NCBI GenBank assembly: GCA_016719225.1
Contig: JADKAN010000003.1
Coordinates: 333,288 to 397,287, forward strand
DNA: 64,000 nucleotides
Direction: 5' to 3'
From: Flavobacteriales bacterium
Lineage (GTDB): Bacteria; Bacteroidota; Bacteroidia; Flavobacteriales_F; PHOS-HE28
Positions 35,307 through 44,809 of the stretch are shown in pieces (positions within the stretch are counted from its first letter, which is position 1; every line of letters starts with the position of its first letter). The notes under the pieces are model-generated. The model was not told the DNA's origin and made no database searches. It saw only the letters and a list, made by a program, of their open reading frames with translations. Position numbers and translations under genes: made by a program.

Positions 35307-37181
35307 CTAACCGATGTGCCGCTTCCACCACGACAGGTAGACGAGCAAAGCGTGCAAGGTTGCCTGCGAGGAACCTGGATCCACCGATCGCAGTTGCCCC
35401 ACCAATGCATTGGCGGCTGGCCAGGAGATACCGGCCGCTTCTGTCGTCTCCTTGTTCACCAGCGCGGTGATCACGCTCGAAAGTGGCCCGCGCAAAAGGT
35501 CCCGCAACGGCACCTCAAAGCCTTTTTTGCTGCGCGTCATCACGGTAGGGGGCAGCAGGTGGCCGAACGTTTCACGCAGGATGTGCTTCCCTGAACCGCG
35601 CTGCATTTTAGCCTCGGCGGGCAGGCTGAAGGCGAATTCCACCACGCGGAGGTCCAGAAAGGGGGTACGCACCTCCAGCGCATGGGCCATGCTGGTAAGA
35701 TCCACCTTATGCAGCATGTCGTTGGGCAATGTGAAGGCCACATCGGCAAGGAGTACGGCGTTCATGCCTTGGGCCTTTCCCAATGCGGCAGTGAGATCGG
35801 CTTCGCGCCTGCGCATTTCATCGGTTGATCCTGGATGCAGTAGTAGTCGGTGAGCGGTCGCGGGCTCGGTAAAGGCGGCCAGTTCCAGGAAACGCTCTTG
35901 GGCGGAAGTTGCAGCCAGCTTGGCGAACCGGTCCAGCTGCCGGAATCTATTCTCCAGTGTGCCATTACGGGAGCGGGGCAACACGCGCCACAGGGGCGCA
36001 AGGGCGCGTACCGCTTTTTCAGCCGCTCCAGGGGACCGCCACCTTAGCTCGGCCTGGTGTTTCTGGTATCCGCCGAACACTTCATCAGCACCATCACCGC
36101 TAACAGCCACGGACACCTGCTTGCGGGTCCGCTCGCACAAAATGAAGGAAGGCAGTGCGGAACTGTCAGCGAAGGGCTCATCGGTGGCATCAAGCAAACG
36201 GGTATAGTTCGCGGCTAGTTCTTCGCGGGTCAGCTTGAACGTGCTATGCTCACTACCGATATGCCGGGCCACTTCCTCGGCATAACGCGTCTCGTCGAAA
36301 AAAGGGTCGTCCGCGAAACCGATGCTGAACGTATGTAGCCCTTTATGATGAAGAGCTGCCAAAGCACTGACGATGCTGCTGTCCACGCCGCCGCTGAGGA
36401 ACGCGCCAACGGGAACGTCCGCCACCAAACGCGACGCTACTGCATCATCCAGCAGTTCGAAGAGGCGCTTCTTGTTGTCCGGGACGGAGGGCGTGCGTTC
36501 AGCCGCGGCGGGAAGGTCGTACCACTTTTCAACCTTGTAGCCGCTGTGATCAGCTGTGATCGAATGACCGGGCAGCAGTTTTTGGCAACCGGACAAAGCT
36601 GTGTGGGGTGCGGGGACGTAGAAAAAGGTGAGGTAGTGCTCCAAAGAGACCGGGTCCAGCTCCGTTCTAGCGCCCAAGGCGATCAAAGCCCTCAGTTCGC
36701 TGGCGAAGAGCAACCGCCCATCGGTCCGGCTCCAGAGCAAGGGCTTCACGCCGAAGCGATCACGGGCCAAGAACAGGCTGTCATTTTCCGCATCGTGGAT
36801 CGCCAGTGCGAAGAACCCGTTCAGGTCGTGCAGGAATGCAGGGCCCTTGAGGGTGAACAAGCGAAGCACCACCTCGGTATCGGTCTGGCTGCGGAAGTTG
36901 TGACCTTCACTTTCAAGCCGGGCACGTAGTTCTTGGAAATTGAAGACCTCGCCATTGAAAGCGATGGTATATCGGCCACCGTTATCCTCAAAAGGCTGGT
37001 GACCTGCGGCGGAGGTGTCGATGATGCTTAGGCGGCGCTGGCCCAGCACAGCGCGGCCCTTCGCGTAAGTGCCACTATCGTCCGGGCCCCGGTGTGCCAT
37101 GCACGTCAAGGCCGCTTCAATACGGTCTCCCGTTGCGGGCTGCGCAAGGTCGATCTGGAAGGTACCGGCTATGCCGCACAT
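35307..37181 (-). CDS. asnB: Glutamine-hydrolysing asparagine synthase
   Basis: 624 residues. The class II glutaminase domain starts MCGIAGTF with catalytic Cys2 and includes FNGEVFNFQELR. The synthetase domain has the PP-loop LSGGVDSSIVSA near residue 265 and SGDGADEVFGGY. The size fits the AsnB/WbpS-like class often encoded in polysaccharide loci, where such enzymes amidate sugar acids or act in surface glycan modification. It could equally be housekeeping asparagine synthase. It lies 48 bp upstream of the glycosyltransferase gene on the same strand. Confidence 0.92.
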   Translation of the reverse strand: MCGIAGTFQIDLAQPATGDRIEAALTCMAHRGPDDSGTYAKGRAVLGQRRLSIIDTSAAGHQPFEDNGGRYTIAFNGEVFNFQELRARLESEGHNFRSQTDTEVVLRLFTLKGPAFLHDLNGFFALAIHDAENDSLFLARDRFGVKPLLWSRTDGRLLFASELRALIALGARTELDPVSLEHYLTFFYVPAPHTALSGCQKLLPGHSITADHSGYKVEKWYDLPAAAERTPSVPDNKKRLFELLDDAVASRLVADVPVGAFLSGGVDSSIVSALAALHHKGLHTFSIGFADDPFFDETRYAEEVARHIGSEHSTFKLTREELAANYTRLLDATDEPFADSSALPSFILCERTRKQVSVAVSGDGADEVFGGYQKHQAELRWRSPGAAEKAVRALAPLWRVLPRSRNGTLENRFRQLDRFAKLAATSAQERFLELAAFTEPATAHRLLLHPGSTDEMRRREADLTAALGKAQGMNAVLLADVAFTLPNDMLHKVDLTSMAHALEVRTPFLDLRVVEFAFSLPAEAKMQRGSGKHILRETFGHLLPPTVMTRSKKGFEVPLRDLLRGPLSSVITALVNKETTEAAGISWPAANALVGQLRSVDPGSSQATLHALLVYLSWWKRHIG

Positions 37182-37208
37182 GGGTCAGGGCGATGCTCCG
37201 CCCCGTTA

Positions 37209-38597
37209 TCACAGGTGGATCACCTCTCCGTAGGCTGCGGCTGCGGCTTCCATGATGGCCTCGCTCATGGTAGGGTGCGGGTGTACGGTCTTGATGATCT
37301 CGTGGCCGGTCGTCTCCAGCTTACGCATGGCCACGCACTCCGCGATCATCTCCGTTACGTTCATGCCGATCATATGGGCGCCCAATAGTTCGCCGTATTT
37401 GGCATCGAAGATCAGCTTTACGAAACCGTCCTTGGCCCAGGCCGCACTTGCTTTGCCGCTCGCGGTGAAAGGGAATTTGCCGATCTTGATCTCCAAGCCT
37501 TTTTCCTTGGCCTGTTTTTCGGTAAGGCCCACGCTTGCAATTTCCGGGCTGCAGTATGTGCACCCAGGGATGTTGCCGTAGTCCAACGGTTGAGGATCCT
37601 TGCCAGCGATCTTTTCCACGCAGATAATGCCTTCCGCACTTGCAACGTGGGCCAACGCTTGTCCCGGTGTGCAGTCGCCGATGGCATAGTAGCCCGGGAT
37701 GTTGGTGGCGCTGAAGCCGTCCACCTTGATCTTTCCCTTGTCGGTCACAATGCCAACGTCCTCCAATCCAAACCCTTCCAAGTTGGAAACAATGCCTACA
37801 GCGCTCAGCACGATGTCGCATTCTATCACCTGTTCACCTTTGGGGGTTTTAACAGTGACCTTGCAGCCTTTTCCACTGGTGTCCACCGTGGTCACCTCGC
37901 TGGAGGTCATAACATCTATTCCCTGTTTCTTAAAGCTTTTCTCAAGCTGCTTGCTTACATCTTCATCTTCCACGGGTACCACGTTCGGCATGAATTCCAC
38001 CAACGTGACTTTGGTCCCGATGGCATTGTAGAAGTAGGCGAATTCGCTGCCAATGGCGCCGCTACCCACTACCACCATGCTTTTGGGTTGTTCGGCTAGC
38101 ACCATGGCCTCGCGATAACCGATCACTTTCTTGCCGTCCTGCTTCAAAGCAGGCAGTTCGCGGCTGCGGGCTCCTGTGGCAATGATGATGTTCTTCGCCT
38201 CCAATACCTGCTTCTTTCCGTCAGCGCCGGTCACTTCGAGCTTTTTGCCGGGAAGGAGTTTGCCTGTGCCCATAACCACGTCGATCTTGTTCTTCTTCAT
38301 CAGGAACTGAACACCATTGCTCATGCCCTTGGCCACATCGCGGCTCCGCTGAACCATTCCCTTGAAGTCGGCTTTCGGTTCACCCACGGTGATGCCGTAA
38401 TCCTTCGCGTGGTTAATGTATTCGAAAACGTTGGCACTTTTCAGCAGGGCCTTGGTGGGGATGCACCCCCAGTTGAGGCAAATGCCGCCTAAGGATTCTT
38501 TCTCCACAATGGCCGTCTTCAGGCCCAATTGGCTGGCACGGATAGCGGCCACATAGCCGCCGGGACCACTGCCAAGTACGATCAAGTCATAGCTCAT
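37209..38597 (-). CDS. lpdA: Dihydrolipoyl dehydrogenase (E3)
   Basis: 462 residues. FAD site GSGPGGYVAAIRA, redox disulfide Cys40-Cys45 in GGICLNWGCIPTKALL, NAD site VVVGSGAIGSEFA and C-terminal active-site HPHPTMSEAIMEA are all present. It reoxidises lipoamide in the 2-oxo acid dehydrogenase complexes. A TAACTTCG element lies about 75 nt upstream on the minus strand. It is transcribed in the same direction as asnB, but the 27-bp gap and unrelated function leave co-transcription open. Confidence 0.96.
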   Translation of the reverse strand: MSYDLIVLGSGPGGYVAAIRASQLGLKTAIVEKESLGGICLNWGCIPTKALLKSANVFEYINHAKDYGITVGEPKADFKGMVQRSRDVAKGMSNGVQFLMKKNKIDVVMGTGKLLPGKKLEVTGADGKKQVLEAKNIIIATGARSRELPALKQDGKKVIGYREAMVLAEQPKSMVVVGSGAIGSEFAYFYNAIGTKVTLVEFMPNVVPVEDEDVSKQLEKSFKKQGIDVMTSSEVTTVDTSGKGCKVTVKTPKGEQVIECDIVLSAVGIVSNLEGFGLEDVGIVTDKGKIKVDGFSATNIPGYYAIGDCTPGQALAHVASAEGIICVEKIAGKDPQPLDYGNIPGCTYCSPEIASVGLTEKQAKEKGLEIKIGKFPFTASGKASAAWAKDGFVKLIFDAKYGELLGAHMIGMNVTEMIAECVAMRKLETTGHEIIKTVHPHPTMSEAIMEAAAAAYGEVIHL

Positions 38598-38827
38598 CTG
38601 CTTGCGATGGGATTTGTTTTTCAGGGATCGGTGGCCGTGATGCCGCCGCGTTTGTGAGGCGCGAAGTTAGCGGTGTAGGGGAAAGGCGGAAAGACCGAAT
38701 GGTCGCGCCCACGCCATGCGCTAGCGACCCCGGTCGGCAACACGCTGCTGGCAAGGCGTTATGGTGTTATCAACGATCGACGTGGAAAACGCTGGCGATG
38801 CGACCGGGCTCCGCAATGGCAAAGGCC

Positions 38828-38835
38828 TACATTCG
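38828..38835 (+). promoter_or_regulatory. -7 box for the membrane protein at 38856
   Basis: TACATTCG matches TAnnTTTG at 7 of 8 positions, 20 nt before the ATG. The rest of the 258-bp divergent gap (38598-38855) shows no other feature. Confidence 0.4.
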
Positions 38836-38855
38836 CTCGCAACAAATCCACACAA

Positions 38856-39362
38856 ATGACGGACATGAACACGGCTGGGATGGCCCCTGTACAGGCGCGG
38901 CCAACGCTGCTCACGGTGATATGCATCATCAGTTTCATCATGGGAGCGATCGGGATCTACAGCGGCATAACGAACTTGACCATGGATCCGGTCGCCGAGA
39001 GGGCGAAGCTGGAAACCACAATGTCGGAGCAAGTGGCCCAGATCGGTGACAATGCGAATGACTTGACCAACCGGCTTATGGAATCCGCCCATGAGGTCGG
39101 CGTATTAGGGATCGAGAACAGGATCCCCATCGGCATAGCCGGTATTATCCTGTCCCTGATCAGCGTATTCGGTGTTTGGTTGATGTGGAACCTGAAGAAG
39201 AACGGGTTCTGGCTCTACTTGCTCGCCACTATCGGAGGGCTTGTGTTGCCCCTCATGTACCTGGGCGGAGGTTGGCTCGCATTGGCCAGCGTTGGTTTCG
39301 CGGGATTCTTCTCGCTGATCTTCGTCATCCTTTACGCGGTGAATCTCAAATACATGCACTGA
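38856..39362 (+). CDS. Four-helix membrane protein of unknown function
   Basis: 168 residues. Hydrophobic helices lie at about 19-40 (LLTVICIISFIMGAIGIY), 95-115, 120-142 and 146-164, with a 50-residue polar loop after the first. It resembles small DUF4064-like membrane proteins only in general layout. It is monocistronic: its own -7 box lies upstream and a strong terminator follows at 39384. Confidence 0.75.
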   Translation: MTDMNTAGMAPVQARPTLLTVICIISFIMGAIGIYSGITNLTMDPVAERAKLETTMSEQVAQIGDNANDLTNRLMESAHEVGVLGIENRIPIGIAGIILSLISVFGVWLMWNLKKNGFWLYLLATIGGLVLPLMYLGGGWLALASVGFAGFFSLIFVILYAVNLKYMH

Positions 39363-39383
39363 AGCTATCAGACCTGTGTAAGG

Positions 39384-39411
39384 AAAAGCCCTCGCTTTGT
39401 CGAGGGCTTTT
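39384..39411 (+). terminator. Rho-independent terminator
   Basis: AAAAGCCCTCG (39384-39394) pairs with CGAGGGCTTTT (39401-39411) around a 6-nt loop and continues into T residues. Confidence 0.85.
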
Positions 39412-39557
39412 TGTTGCGACATACTTGCGTCAAGGTCCGGACCTTTTCCTGGGCCCGTGCGCATTGTTACCGTCACGGGCTTGGCTGCCGGCCGGTTGAG
39501 AAAGATCTCTTTTGAATTACTTCCTCTGCATACTGCGTCTGTTCGTTCCTTCGCGCC

Positions 39558-40037
39558 GTGGAACAGGAACTTCAAACATCGCTAAAATGGGAGCGTCCAC
39601 CCATGCTCGCGCGGCTTTGCGTTGCGAGCTTCATCAACCAGGGCGTGGTCTTCCCGTTGTATCTGTCCGGGATCTTGTTGGCATACGTCATGCACGGCAT
39701 GCCGTTGGAGGAGGTGCGCAACCTCGTTGCGACCACCTATTCAAATTGGCTTCCTCCGGACCGCTTGGAAGCCATGCAGGCGTACGTGGGCTCACTTCGG
39801 GAACATGGCGTCGCCTTGATGTCCATTTTCTCAGCGCGCACCTTGGTGCGCTTTGTCGGGACGCTGCGCATGTGGCAAGGCAGGAAGGACGGTTTCCATA
39901 TTTACACCAGCGCCCAGTTGCTGGGCATGCTGTTCCCCATGCTCGTTGACGCCCCGGACACGTTCAATGTCCTCGGCTTCTTCTTGGCCTTGAACTGGTG
40001 CTACCTGTATTTCACCCAACGCAACGCCTTGAGGTAA
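39558..40037 (+). CDS. Small membrane protein of unknown function
   Basis: 159 residues from a GTG at 39558; an ATG at 39603 would cut into the first helix lead. Hydrophobic segments lie near 20-42 (ASFINQGVVFPLYLSGILLA), 78-95, 113-127 and 135-152. TTCCTTCG about 10 nt before the GTG resembles the -7 element. I recognise no family. Confidence 0.65.
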   Translation: MEQELQTSLKWERPPMLARLCVASFINQGVVFPLYLSGILLAYVMHGMPLEEVRNLVATTYSNWLPPDRLEAMQAYVGSLREHGVALMSIFSARTLVRFVGTLRMWQGRKDGFHIYTSAQLLGMLFPMLVDAPDTFNVLGFFLALNWCYLYFTQRNALR

Positions 40038-40093
40038 CCGGGCATAAAAGGTTAAGTGCTTTTCGCCTGCTCGACGAAGGAAGGAGGGCGCTC

Positions 40094-40474
40094 TCAGCCT
40101 CTCACCGCAACCCCGCTGATCTCCACGTTCACGCCGCGCGGTAAACCCTTCACGGCAACGGCCTCGCGTGCTGGCGGGGCATCATCAAAGAATTTCCCAT
40201 ACACCTCATTCACGGCAGCGTAATGGTCCATACTGCTCAGGAAAATGGTACACTTCACCAAGTGGGCAAAGTTCATATCCGCAGCTTTCAGGATCACGCC
40301 GATATTCTCCATTACCTGTGTGGTCTCCTCTGCAATGTTGGCCATGCGTAGAGTGCCGGTGTCGCCCACCAACGCGATCTGTCCGCTCAGGAAAAGCATG
40401 CCGTTGACCTCTACGGCTGGTGAATACGGTGCAAGCGGTTTCGCGGCACCAACAGGATAAATGGGCTTTTTCAT
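40094..40474 (-). CDS. ridA: RidA family enamine/imine deaminase
   Basis: About 126 residues from the ATG at 40474. YjgF/YER057c/UK114 motifs are present: GAAKPLAPYSPAVEVNG near the N-terminus, catalytic Arg in APPAREAVAVKGLPRGVNVEI. RidA hydrolyses 2-aminoacrylate and related imines formed by PLP enzymes. A GACCTTTG box lies only 4 nt before the ATG, which supports this start over upstream in-frame codons. Confidence 0.93.
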   Translation of the reverse strand: MKKPIYPVGAAKPLAPYSPAVEVNGMLFLSGQIALVGDTGTLRMANIAEETTQVMENIGVILKAADMNFAHLVKCTIFLSSMDHYAAVNEVYGKFFDDAPPAREAVAVKGLPRGVNVEISGVAVRG

Positions 40475-40478
40475 GGCG

Positions 40479-40486
40479 CAAAGGTC
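40479..40486 (-). promoter_or_regulatory. -7 box almost touching the ridA start
   Basis: The minus strand reads GACCTTTG, ending 4 nt before the ATG at 40474; this predicts a leaderless or near-leaderless mRNA. Confidence 0.5.
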
Positions 40487-40596
40487 GGGATTTGACCGAA
40501 TGTCCATCCCGCATAAGTTGCCTTCAACCGCATACCTGGCATCCACTGTGGATCGGAGACATTCATCATCCTATACGCAGGTCATGTAGCCCCGCT

Positions 40597-40604
40597 TAGC
40601 TTTG
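40597..40604 (+). promoter_or_regulatory. Perfect -7 box before surE
   Basis: TAGCTTTG is an exact TAnnTTTG match ending 6 nt before the ATG at 40611. Confidence 0.55.
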
Positions 40605-40610
40605 CGGCAG

Positions 40611-41390
40611 ATGGGAAAAAACGAAAAGCCGCTGATCCTCGTGACCAACGATGATGGCATCTTCGCGCCGGGGATCATCACCTTGGCGGAAGAGATGAAA
40701 GCCTTCGGAGAAGTGCTTGTTGTGGCGCCGGACAAGCCGCAAAGCGCCATGGGTCATGCCATCACCATCCACAATTTCCTGCGCTTGCGTGAAGTGGATT
40801 TCATGGAAGGCGTCAAGGCCTATAGCTGCACCGGAACACCGGTGGATTGCGTGAAACTGGCTGTATACCACATCATCAAGGGCAAACCGGCGTTGCTGGT
40901 AAGTGGGATTAACCACGGAAGCAACCTCAGCATTAACGTGCTGTACAGCGGTACCATGAGCGCAGCCGTGGAAGGCGCCATGGAAGGCGTTCCGAGTATC
41001 GGCTTCTCCTTGATGGACCACAGCATCGAAGCCAGCTTTGCGCATGTGCGACCCGTGGTCCGCTCCGTTACGGCGAACGTAATCGCGAACGGCCTTGCCA
41101 AAGGGTGCTGCCTCAACGTGAACGTGCCATCGGAAATGGAAGGTCCGCTGAAAGGGATCCGCGTCTGCAGGCAAGCGCTGGGCAACTGGGAAGATGCGGT
41201 GGAGACACGCAAAGACCCCAATGGCGGCGAATACCATTGGCTAAAAGGCCGGTTCACCGCCAAGGACACCGGTGAAGACAATGACGTTTGGGCCACCGCC
41301 AACGGTTATGCCAGTGTGGTGCCGGTACAGTTCGACATGACCGCGCACCAAGAGGTGGATATGATCAAGACGTGGAACCATGCGCTTTGA
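40611..41390 (+). CDS. surE: 5'/3'-nucleotidase SurE
   Basis: About 259 residues. The metal site NDDG (VTNDDGIFAPGI) near residue 14, SGINHGSN and SGTMSAAVEGAM are intact and diagnostic of SurE, a metal-dependent nucleoside monophosphatase. The start at 40611 is fixed by the TAGCTTTG box just upstream. It leads a coupled set: 11-bp overlap with the next membrane gene, which overlaps lpxB by 22 bp. Confidence 0.95.
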   Translation: MGKNEKPLILVTNDDGIFAPGIITLAEEMKAFGEVLVVAPDKPQSAMGHAITIHNFLRLREVDFMEGVKAYSCTGTPVDCVKLAVYHIIKGKPALLVSGINHGSNLSINVLYSGTMSAAVEGAMEGVPSIGFSLMDHSIEASFAHVRPVVRSVTANVIANGLAKGCCLNVNVPSEMEGPLKGIRVCRQALGNWEDAVETRKDPNGGEYHWLKGRFTAKDTGEDNDVWATANGYASVVPVQFDMTAHQEVDMIKTWNHAL

Positions 41391-41700
41391 TCAGGTCCGT
41401 ACGGGTTTCATCCTCGGCCTGTTAGCACCTGCTGTGGGGTTACTGCTCTATTCGGTTTTCGCCGTAACAGTGCTGCGCCCGGAATTGGAACTGGGCTTTC
41501 TGCTGAAGCGGATGCTATTCGGCATCCGCGGGAACATCGCGCCCACGCTCTCCCTTAGTCTTTTGGCCGATGTGGTCCTGTTCTTCTGGCTGGACCGCAA
41601 AAGGATGCTGAAGGCCATGCGCGGCGTCATCGGGGCCATGTTCGTATATGGTGCGGCCATCGTGCTGCTGTTGCTCTTATGGGGAAGAGACTTTATGTGA
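41380..41700 (+). CDS. Small membrane protein between surE and lpxB
   Basis: 106 residues with three hydrophobic helices (about 8-30 FILGLLAPAVGLLLYSVFAV, 52-72 and 82-100). It overlaps surE at its start and lpxB at its end, so it is very probably translated with them. No family recognised. The basic stretch DRKRMLKAMRG lies between helices 2 and 3. Confidence 0.75.
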   Translation: MRFDQVRTGFILGLLAPAVGLLLYSVFAVTVLRPELELGFLLKRMLFGIRGNIAPTLSLSLLADVVLFFWLDRKRMLKAMRGVIGAMFVYGAAIVLLLLLWGRDFM

Positions 41701-42809
41701 TCGCGGGCGAGGCCAGCGGCGACCTGCACGGGGGTAACCTTGTCCGCGAACTGCTGAAGCTGGATCCGGCCATGCAGGTGCGTGCGTGGGGTGGCGACCG
41801 GATGCGGACCTCGGGTGCCGACGTGGTCAAGCACTACCGGGATCTGGCTTTCATGGGCTTCACGCAGGTCATCCTTAACCTGCGCACCATTCTGCGCAAC
41901 ATCAAGCTTTGCAAGGCGGACATCCTGGCTTTCCGACCTGATGCCATCGTGCTGATCGACTATCCCGGCTTTAACCTGCGGATCGCGGAATTCGCGCGGG
42001 CTAATGACATTCCGGTCTATTATTACATCAGCCCACAGGTATGGGCCTGGAAAGCAGGGCGGGTCAAGGCGATCAAACGCGACGTTGACCGGATGTTCGT
42101 GATCCTGCCTTTCGAAAAGCAGTGGTACGCAGAGCATGGCATGGACGTGGAGTTCGTGGGCCATCCTTTGCTGGATGCATTGCCGTTGCATATGGAAAAT
42201 GCCGCAATGACCAAAGGCGTAAAGCCGATCGTGGCGCTGCTGCCAGGAAGTCGTACACAGGAGATATCGCGCATGTTGCCGGTGATGCTCAGTGTCGTCG
42301 AGCATTTCCCTGCCTACGCTTTCAAGGTTGCGGCGGCACCATCGGTACCGGCGGAGTTGTATGCCGGCATCATCGGCAATGCGCCGGTGGAATTGGTGCC
42401 GGATGGTACCTACGCGCTGCTGCAGAAGGCTAAGGCCGCATTGGTCACCAGCGGCACGGCCACTTTGGAGACGGCCTTGATCGGCACGCCGCTGGCAGTT
42501 TGTTACGGCGGAGGCGCGGTGAACGTTTGGCTTGCGAAGCGCTTCATCAAGGTGGAATTCATTTCACTGGTCAACCTGATCATGGGGCGCGAAGTGGTGC
42601 GTGAACTCATACAGGCTGACATGTCCCCAAAGTCCTTGCAGGCCGAACTGGATCGCTTACTGAACGATTTAGCCTACCGTGATCGCATGTTAGCCGACTT
42701 TTCGGAATTGCGGGAAACCTTGGGGGGGCCGGGTGCTTCAGCGGTAACTGCCCGATTGATGTGGAAAAGTCTGAACGAAGCTCCGGACAAAGGGCTCCAG
42801 GCGGGATAG
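41679..42809 (+). CDS. lpxB: Lipid A disaccharide synthase
   Basis: 376 residues, normal LpxB length. GEASGDLHGGNL at the N-terminus, SPQVWAWKAGRVK, LLPGSRTQEI and TSGTATLETAL are family motifs. It joins UDP-2,3-diacylglucosamine to lipid X, forming lipid A disaccharide-1-phosphate at the inner membrane. The ATG at 41679 lies inside the preceding membrane gene. Confidence 0.96.
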   Translation: MGKRLYVIAGEASGDLHGGNLVRELLKLDPAMQVRAWGGDRMRTSGADVVKHYRDLAFMGFTQVILNLRTILRNIKLCKADILAFRPDAIVLIDYPGFNLRIAEFARANDIPVYYYISPQVWAWKAGRVKAIKRDVDRMFVILPFEKQWYAEHGMDVEFVGHPLLDALPLHMENAAMTKGVKPIVALLPGSRTQEISRMLPVMLSVVEHFPAYAFKVAAAPSVPAELYAGIIGNAPVELVPDGTYALLQKAKAALVTSGTATLETALIGTPLAVCYGGGAVNVWLAKRFIKVEFISLVNLIMGREVVRELIQADMSPKSLQAELDRLLNDLAYRDRMLADFSELRETLGGPGASAVTARLMWKSLNEAPDKGLQAG

Positions 42810-42814
42810 TTTCG
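42807..42814 (+). promoter_or_regulatory. -7 box before the SpoIID-like gene
   Basis: TAGTTTCG (7 of 8 to TAnnTTTG) ends 7 nt before the ATG at 42822 and overlaps the lpxB stop region. Confidence 0.45.
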
Positions 42815-42821
42815 CGCCGCA

Positions 42822-44012
42822 ATGCTTCGGAATCCCTTGTTGATGATGGTTTTTGCGTGTGCCATTGCGGCACAGGCACAGTACACGGACCTGCGTGTTG
42901 GGCTCTTGGGACTTGGCAGGCCAACCTCAGTAATGGTGATGGGGGACCAGGGGCCGTTGGACGTTTGGGCGGATGGACGGAAAGTAGCCCGATTGGAGGC
43001 GAGCGACGGACTTTCCATTCGGGCCACTGCGCAGGGCATGACGGCAAAGTCCTTGGTGCTGGATCTTGCCGCGAAGAAGCTGATCGAGCTGCGTTCCCCG
43101 TTGGGCCGTGGTTTCCGAGTGCGGGCCACGGAGCCCAAGGGAGGCGAGCGATCCTATCCGGGGATGTTCGAGATACGCGCGCAGAAAGGCGCATTGGGCT
43201 TAGTGGCTACCGTGCCATTGGAAGAATACGTAGCCGGTGTGGTCCAGTCCGAAGCCGGAAAGGGCCATGCGCTGGAATATTACAAGCTGCAGGCGGTGAG
43301 CTGCCGCACTTATGCTTTGGCGAACAAGCGTAGGCACTACGGCGAGGGATTTGAAGTCTGTGATGGAACGCATTGCCAAGTGTTCCAAGGCCGTAACCTG
43401 CAAGACAGCATCCGGTTGGCCACCACCCTCACACGGGACCTTGTGGTCGTGGATCCGGATATCCGGCTCATTCATGCCACTTTCCACAGCAATTGCGGCG
43501 GTGAGACCATGAACGCCGACGAGCTCTGGTCGGGTAGGGAAACCTATCTGGTCAGCACGGTGGATACCTTCTGTCTACATGCCCCGCATGCCACCTGGAC
43601 CGCTAGCATTCCGCGTACGAAATGGCTCGCGTACCTCCGCAAGAATGGTGTGGATACGGATGATAGCAGTGCAGTGGCCCTTCTGACGGAACATGAGCCC
43701 GTGTGCCGAGAGATCTACTTGGCCAATGTCGGCGCTCGCGTTCCTTTGGACCGACTGCGGAAATTTTTCGATCTGCGTTCCACGTATTTCAGCATGCATC
43801 CTGTGGGCGACCAGATCGTATTGGACGGAAGGGGCTTTGGTCACGGCGTTGGCTTGTGTCAAGAAGGTGCGATGAACATGGCCAAGGACGGCTATTCCTA
43901 TTCGGATATCCTACACCACTATTTCGCCGAGGTACACATTGTGGACCTCAAGAACCTGGACTTCTTCCGGGACGAGGATGGCGTGAAAGGACAAGTGTTG
44001 CCGCACCCTTGA
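42822..44012 (+). CDS. SpoIID/LytB domain protein
   Basis: 396 residues with a signal peptide ending AAQAQYTD. The SpoIID core has VPLEEYVAGVVQSEAG, AVSCRTYALAN, FHSNCGGET and the C-terminal GRGFGHGVGLCQEGAMNMA. In sporulation SpoIID is a lytic transglycosylase acting on denuded glycans; non-sporulating Bacteroidota carry exported relatives of unproved function. It is next to lpxB with 12 bp between. Confidence 0.9.
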   Translation: MLRNPLLMMVFACAIAAQAQYTDLRVGLLGLGRPTSVMVMGDQGPLDVWADGRKVARLEASDGLSIRATAQGMTAKSLVLDLAAKKLIELRSPLGRGFRVRATEPKGGERSYPGMFEIRAQKGALGLVATVPLEEYVAGVVQSEAGKGHALEYYKLQAVSCRTYALANKRRHYGEGFEVCDGTHCQVFQGRNLQDSIRLATTLTRDLVVVDPDIRLIHATFHSNCGGETMNADELWSGRETYLVSTVDTFCLHAPHATWTASIPRTKWLAYLRKNGVDTDDSSAVALLTEHEPVCREIYLANVGARVPLDRLRKFFDLRSTYFSMHPVGDQIVLDGRGFGHGVGLCQEGAMNMAKDGYSYSDILHHYFAEVHIVDLKNLDFFRDEDGVKGQVLPHP

Positions 44013-44017
44013 AGTGA

Positions 44018-44695
44018 TCAATTGTCCGGGTCGTTGTCCTTTCGCTTCTCCAATTGTTTACGCGCCTTCTGGTCCGCAGAAGGAAAGCGCCAGCAGACCT
44101 GGACGGAATACACCACATTGTGCGAGCGGATGAAGCGGTCGAAAGTGTTCAGACTGCTTTGTCCGCGCAATTCCCACATCCAACTGCCCATTTCGTGGCC
44201 GATACCCAGCGCTGCACTCCATTGCCCCCGGTTGGTGTTGGTGGAAGGGGAAAAATCGTAGTCGCTGATCAAGCTCCCGTTATCGAAGCTCTTCACCCGG
44301 CCGTGGATCAAATAGCCGTACATAAGCCCACCGGTGAGGAAAAGGCCTTGCGGATCCGGGTTGGTACTGAGCTTCAGCAGTAGCGGCATCTCCAAATAGT
44401 TGAGTGCAACGGACGTGCGCAGTTTCAGCTGGCTATTCACCGTAACACTGCCCTTGCCGATGTACATGGGCTCGATCAAAAGGCTCACTTGGGAAGTGAT
44501 CGGAGCCTCAAAACTCCATCCCGCGATCAGGCCCACTTTGGGATTGCCGCTCCACGCCAGGAACTGACCTGCTGTCTGTGTGCCGATGTCAAGACCGATC
44601 TTCGGCCCGTTGCGTGAAACCTGTGCTGAGGCCAAGCCACTGCAAAAGGTCAACACGGTGAAAGCGATCACGGTTGGGGTACTCGATCGTGCCAT
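44018..44695 (-). CDS. PorT-like outer-membrane beta-barrel protein
   Basis: 225 residues with signal peptide ending GLASAQVS. Alternating amphipathic strands (KVGLIAGWSFEAPI, SVALNYLEMPLLLKLS, GLFLTGGLMYGYLIHG) and a C-terminal strand SVQVCWRF followed by a charged tail KARKQLEKRKDN. The pattern YLEMPLLLK is common in Bacteroidota PorT-family (outer membrane protein beta-barrel) proteins. The stop is 5 bp from the stop of the convergent SpoIID-like gene. Confidence 0.75.
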   Translation of the reverse strand: MARSSTPTVIAFTVLTFCSGLASAQVSRNGPKIGLDIGTQTAGQFLAWSGNPKVGLIAGWSFEAPITSQVSLLIEPMYIGKGSVTVNSQLKLRTSVALNYLEMPLLLKLSTNPDPQGLFLTGGLMYGYLIHGRVKSFDNGSLISDYDFSPSTNTNRGQWSAALGIGHEMGSWMWELRGQSSLNTFDRFIRSHNVVYSVQVCWRFPSADQKARKQLEKRKDNDPDN

Positions 44696-44809
44696 GCTGC
44701 GAAGTTGCGCATTGCACCGCGAATGGTGATATGGCTACTGTCTCCTAAATGATCTTTCTTGAATTTCGTCGATGAAAAATGAACGTTCGTCTTGACAAAA
44801 GGACACTTA

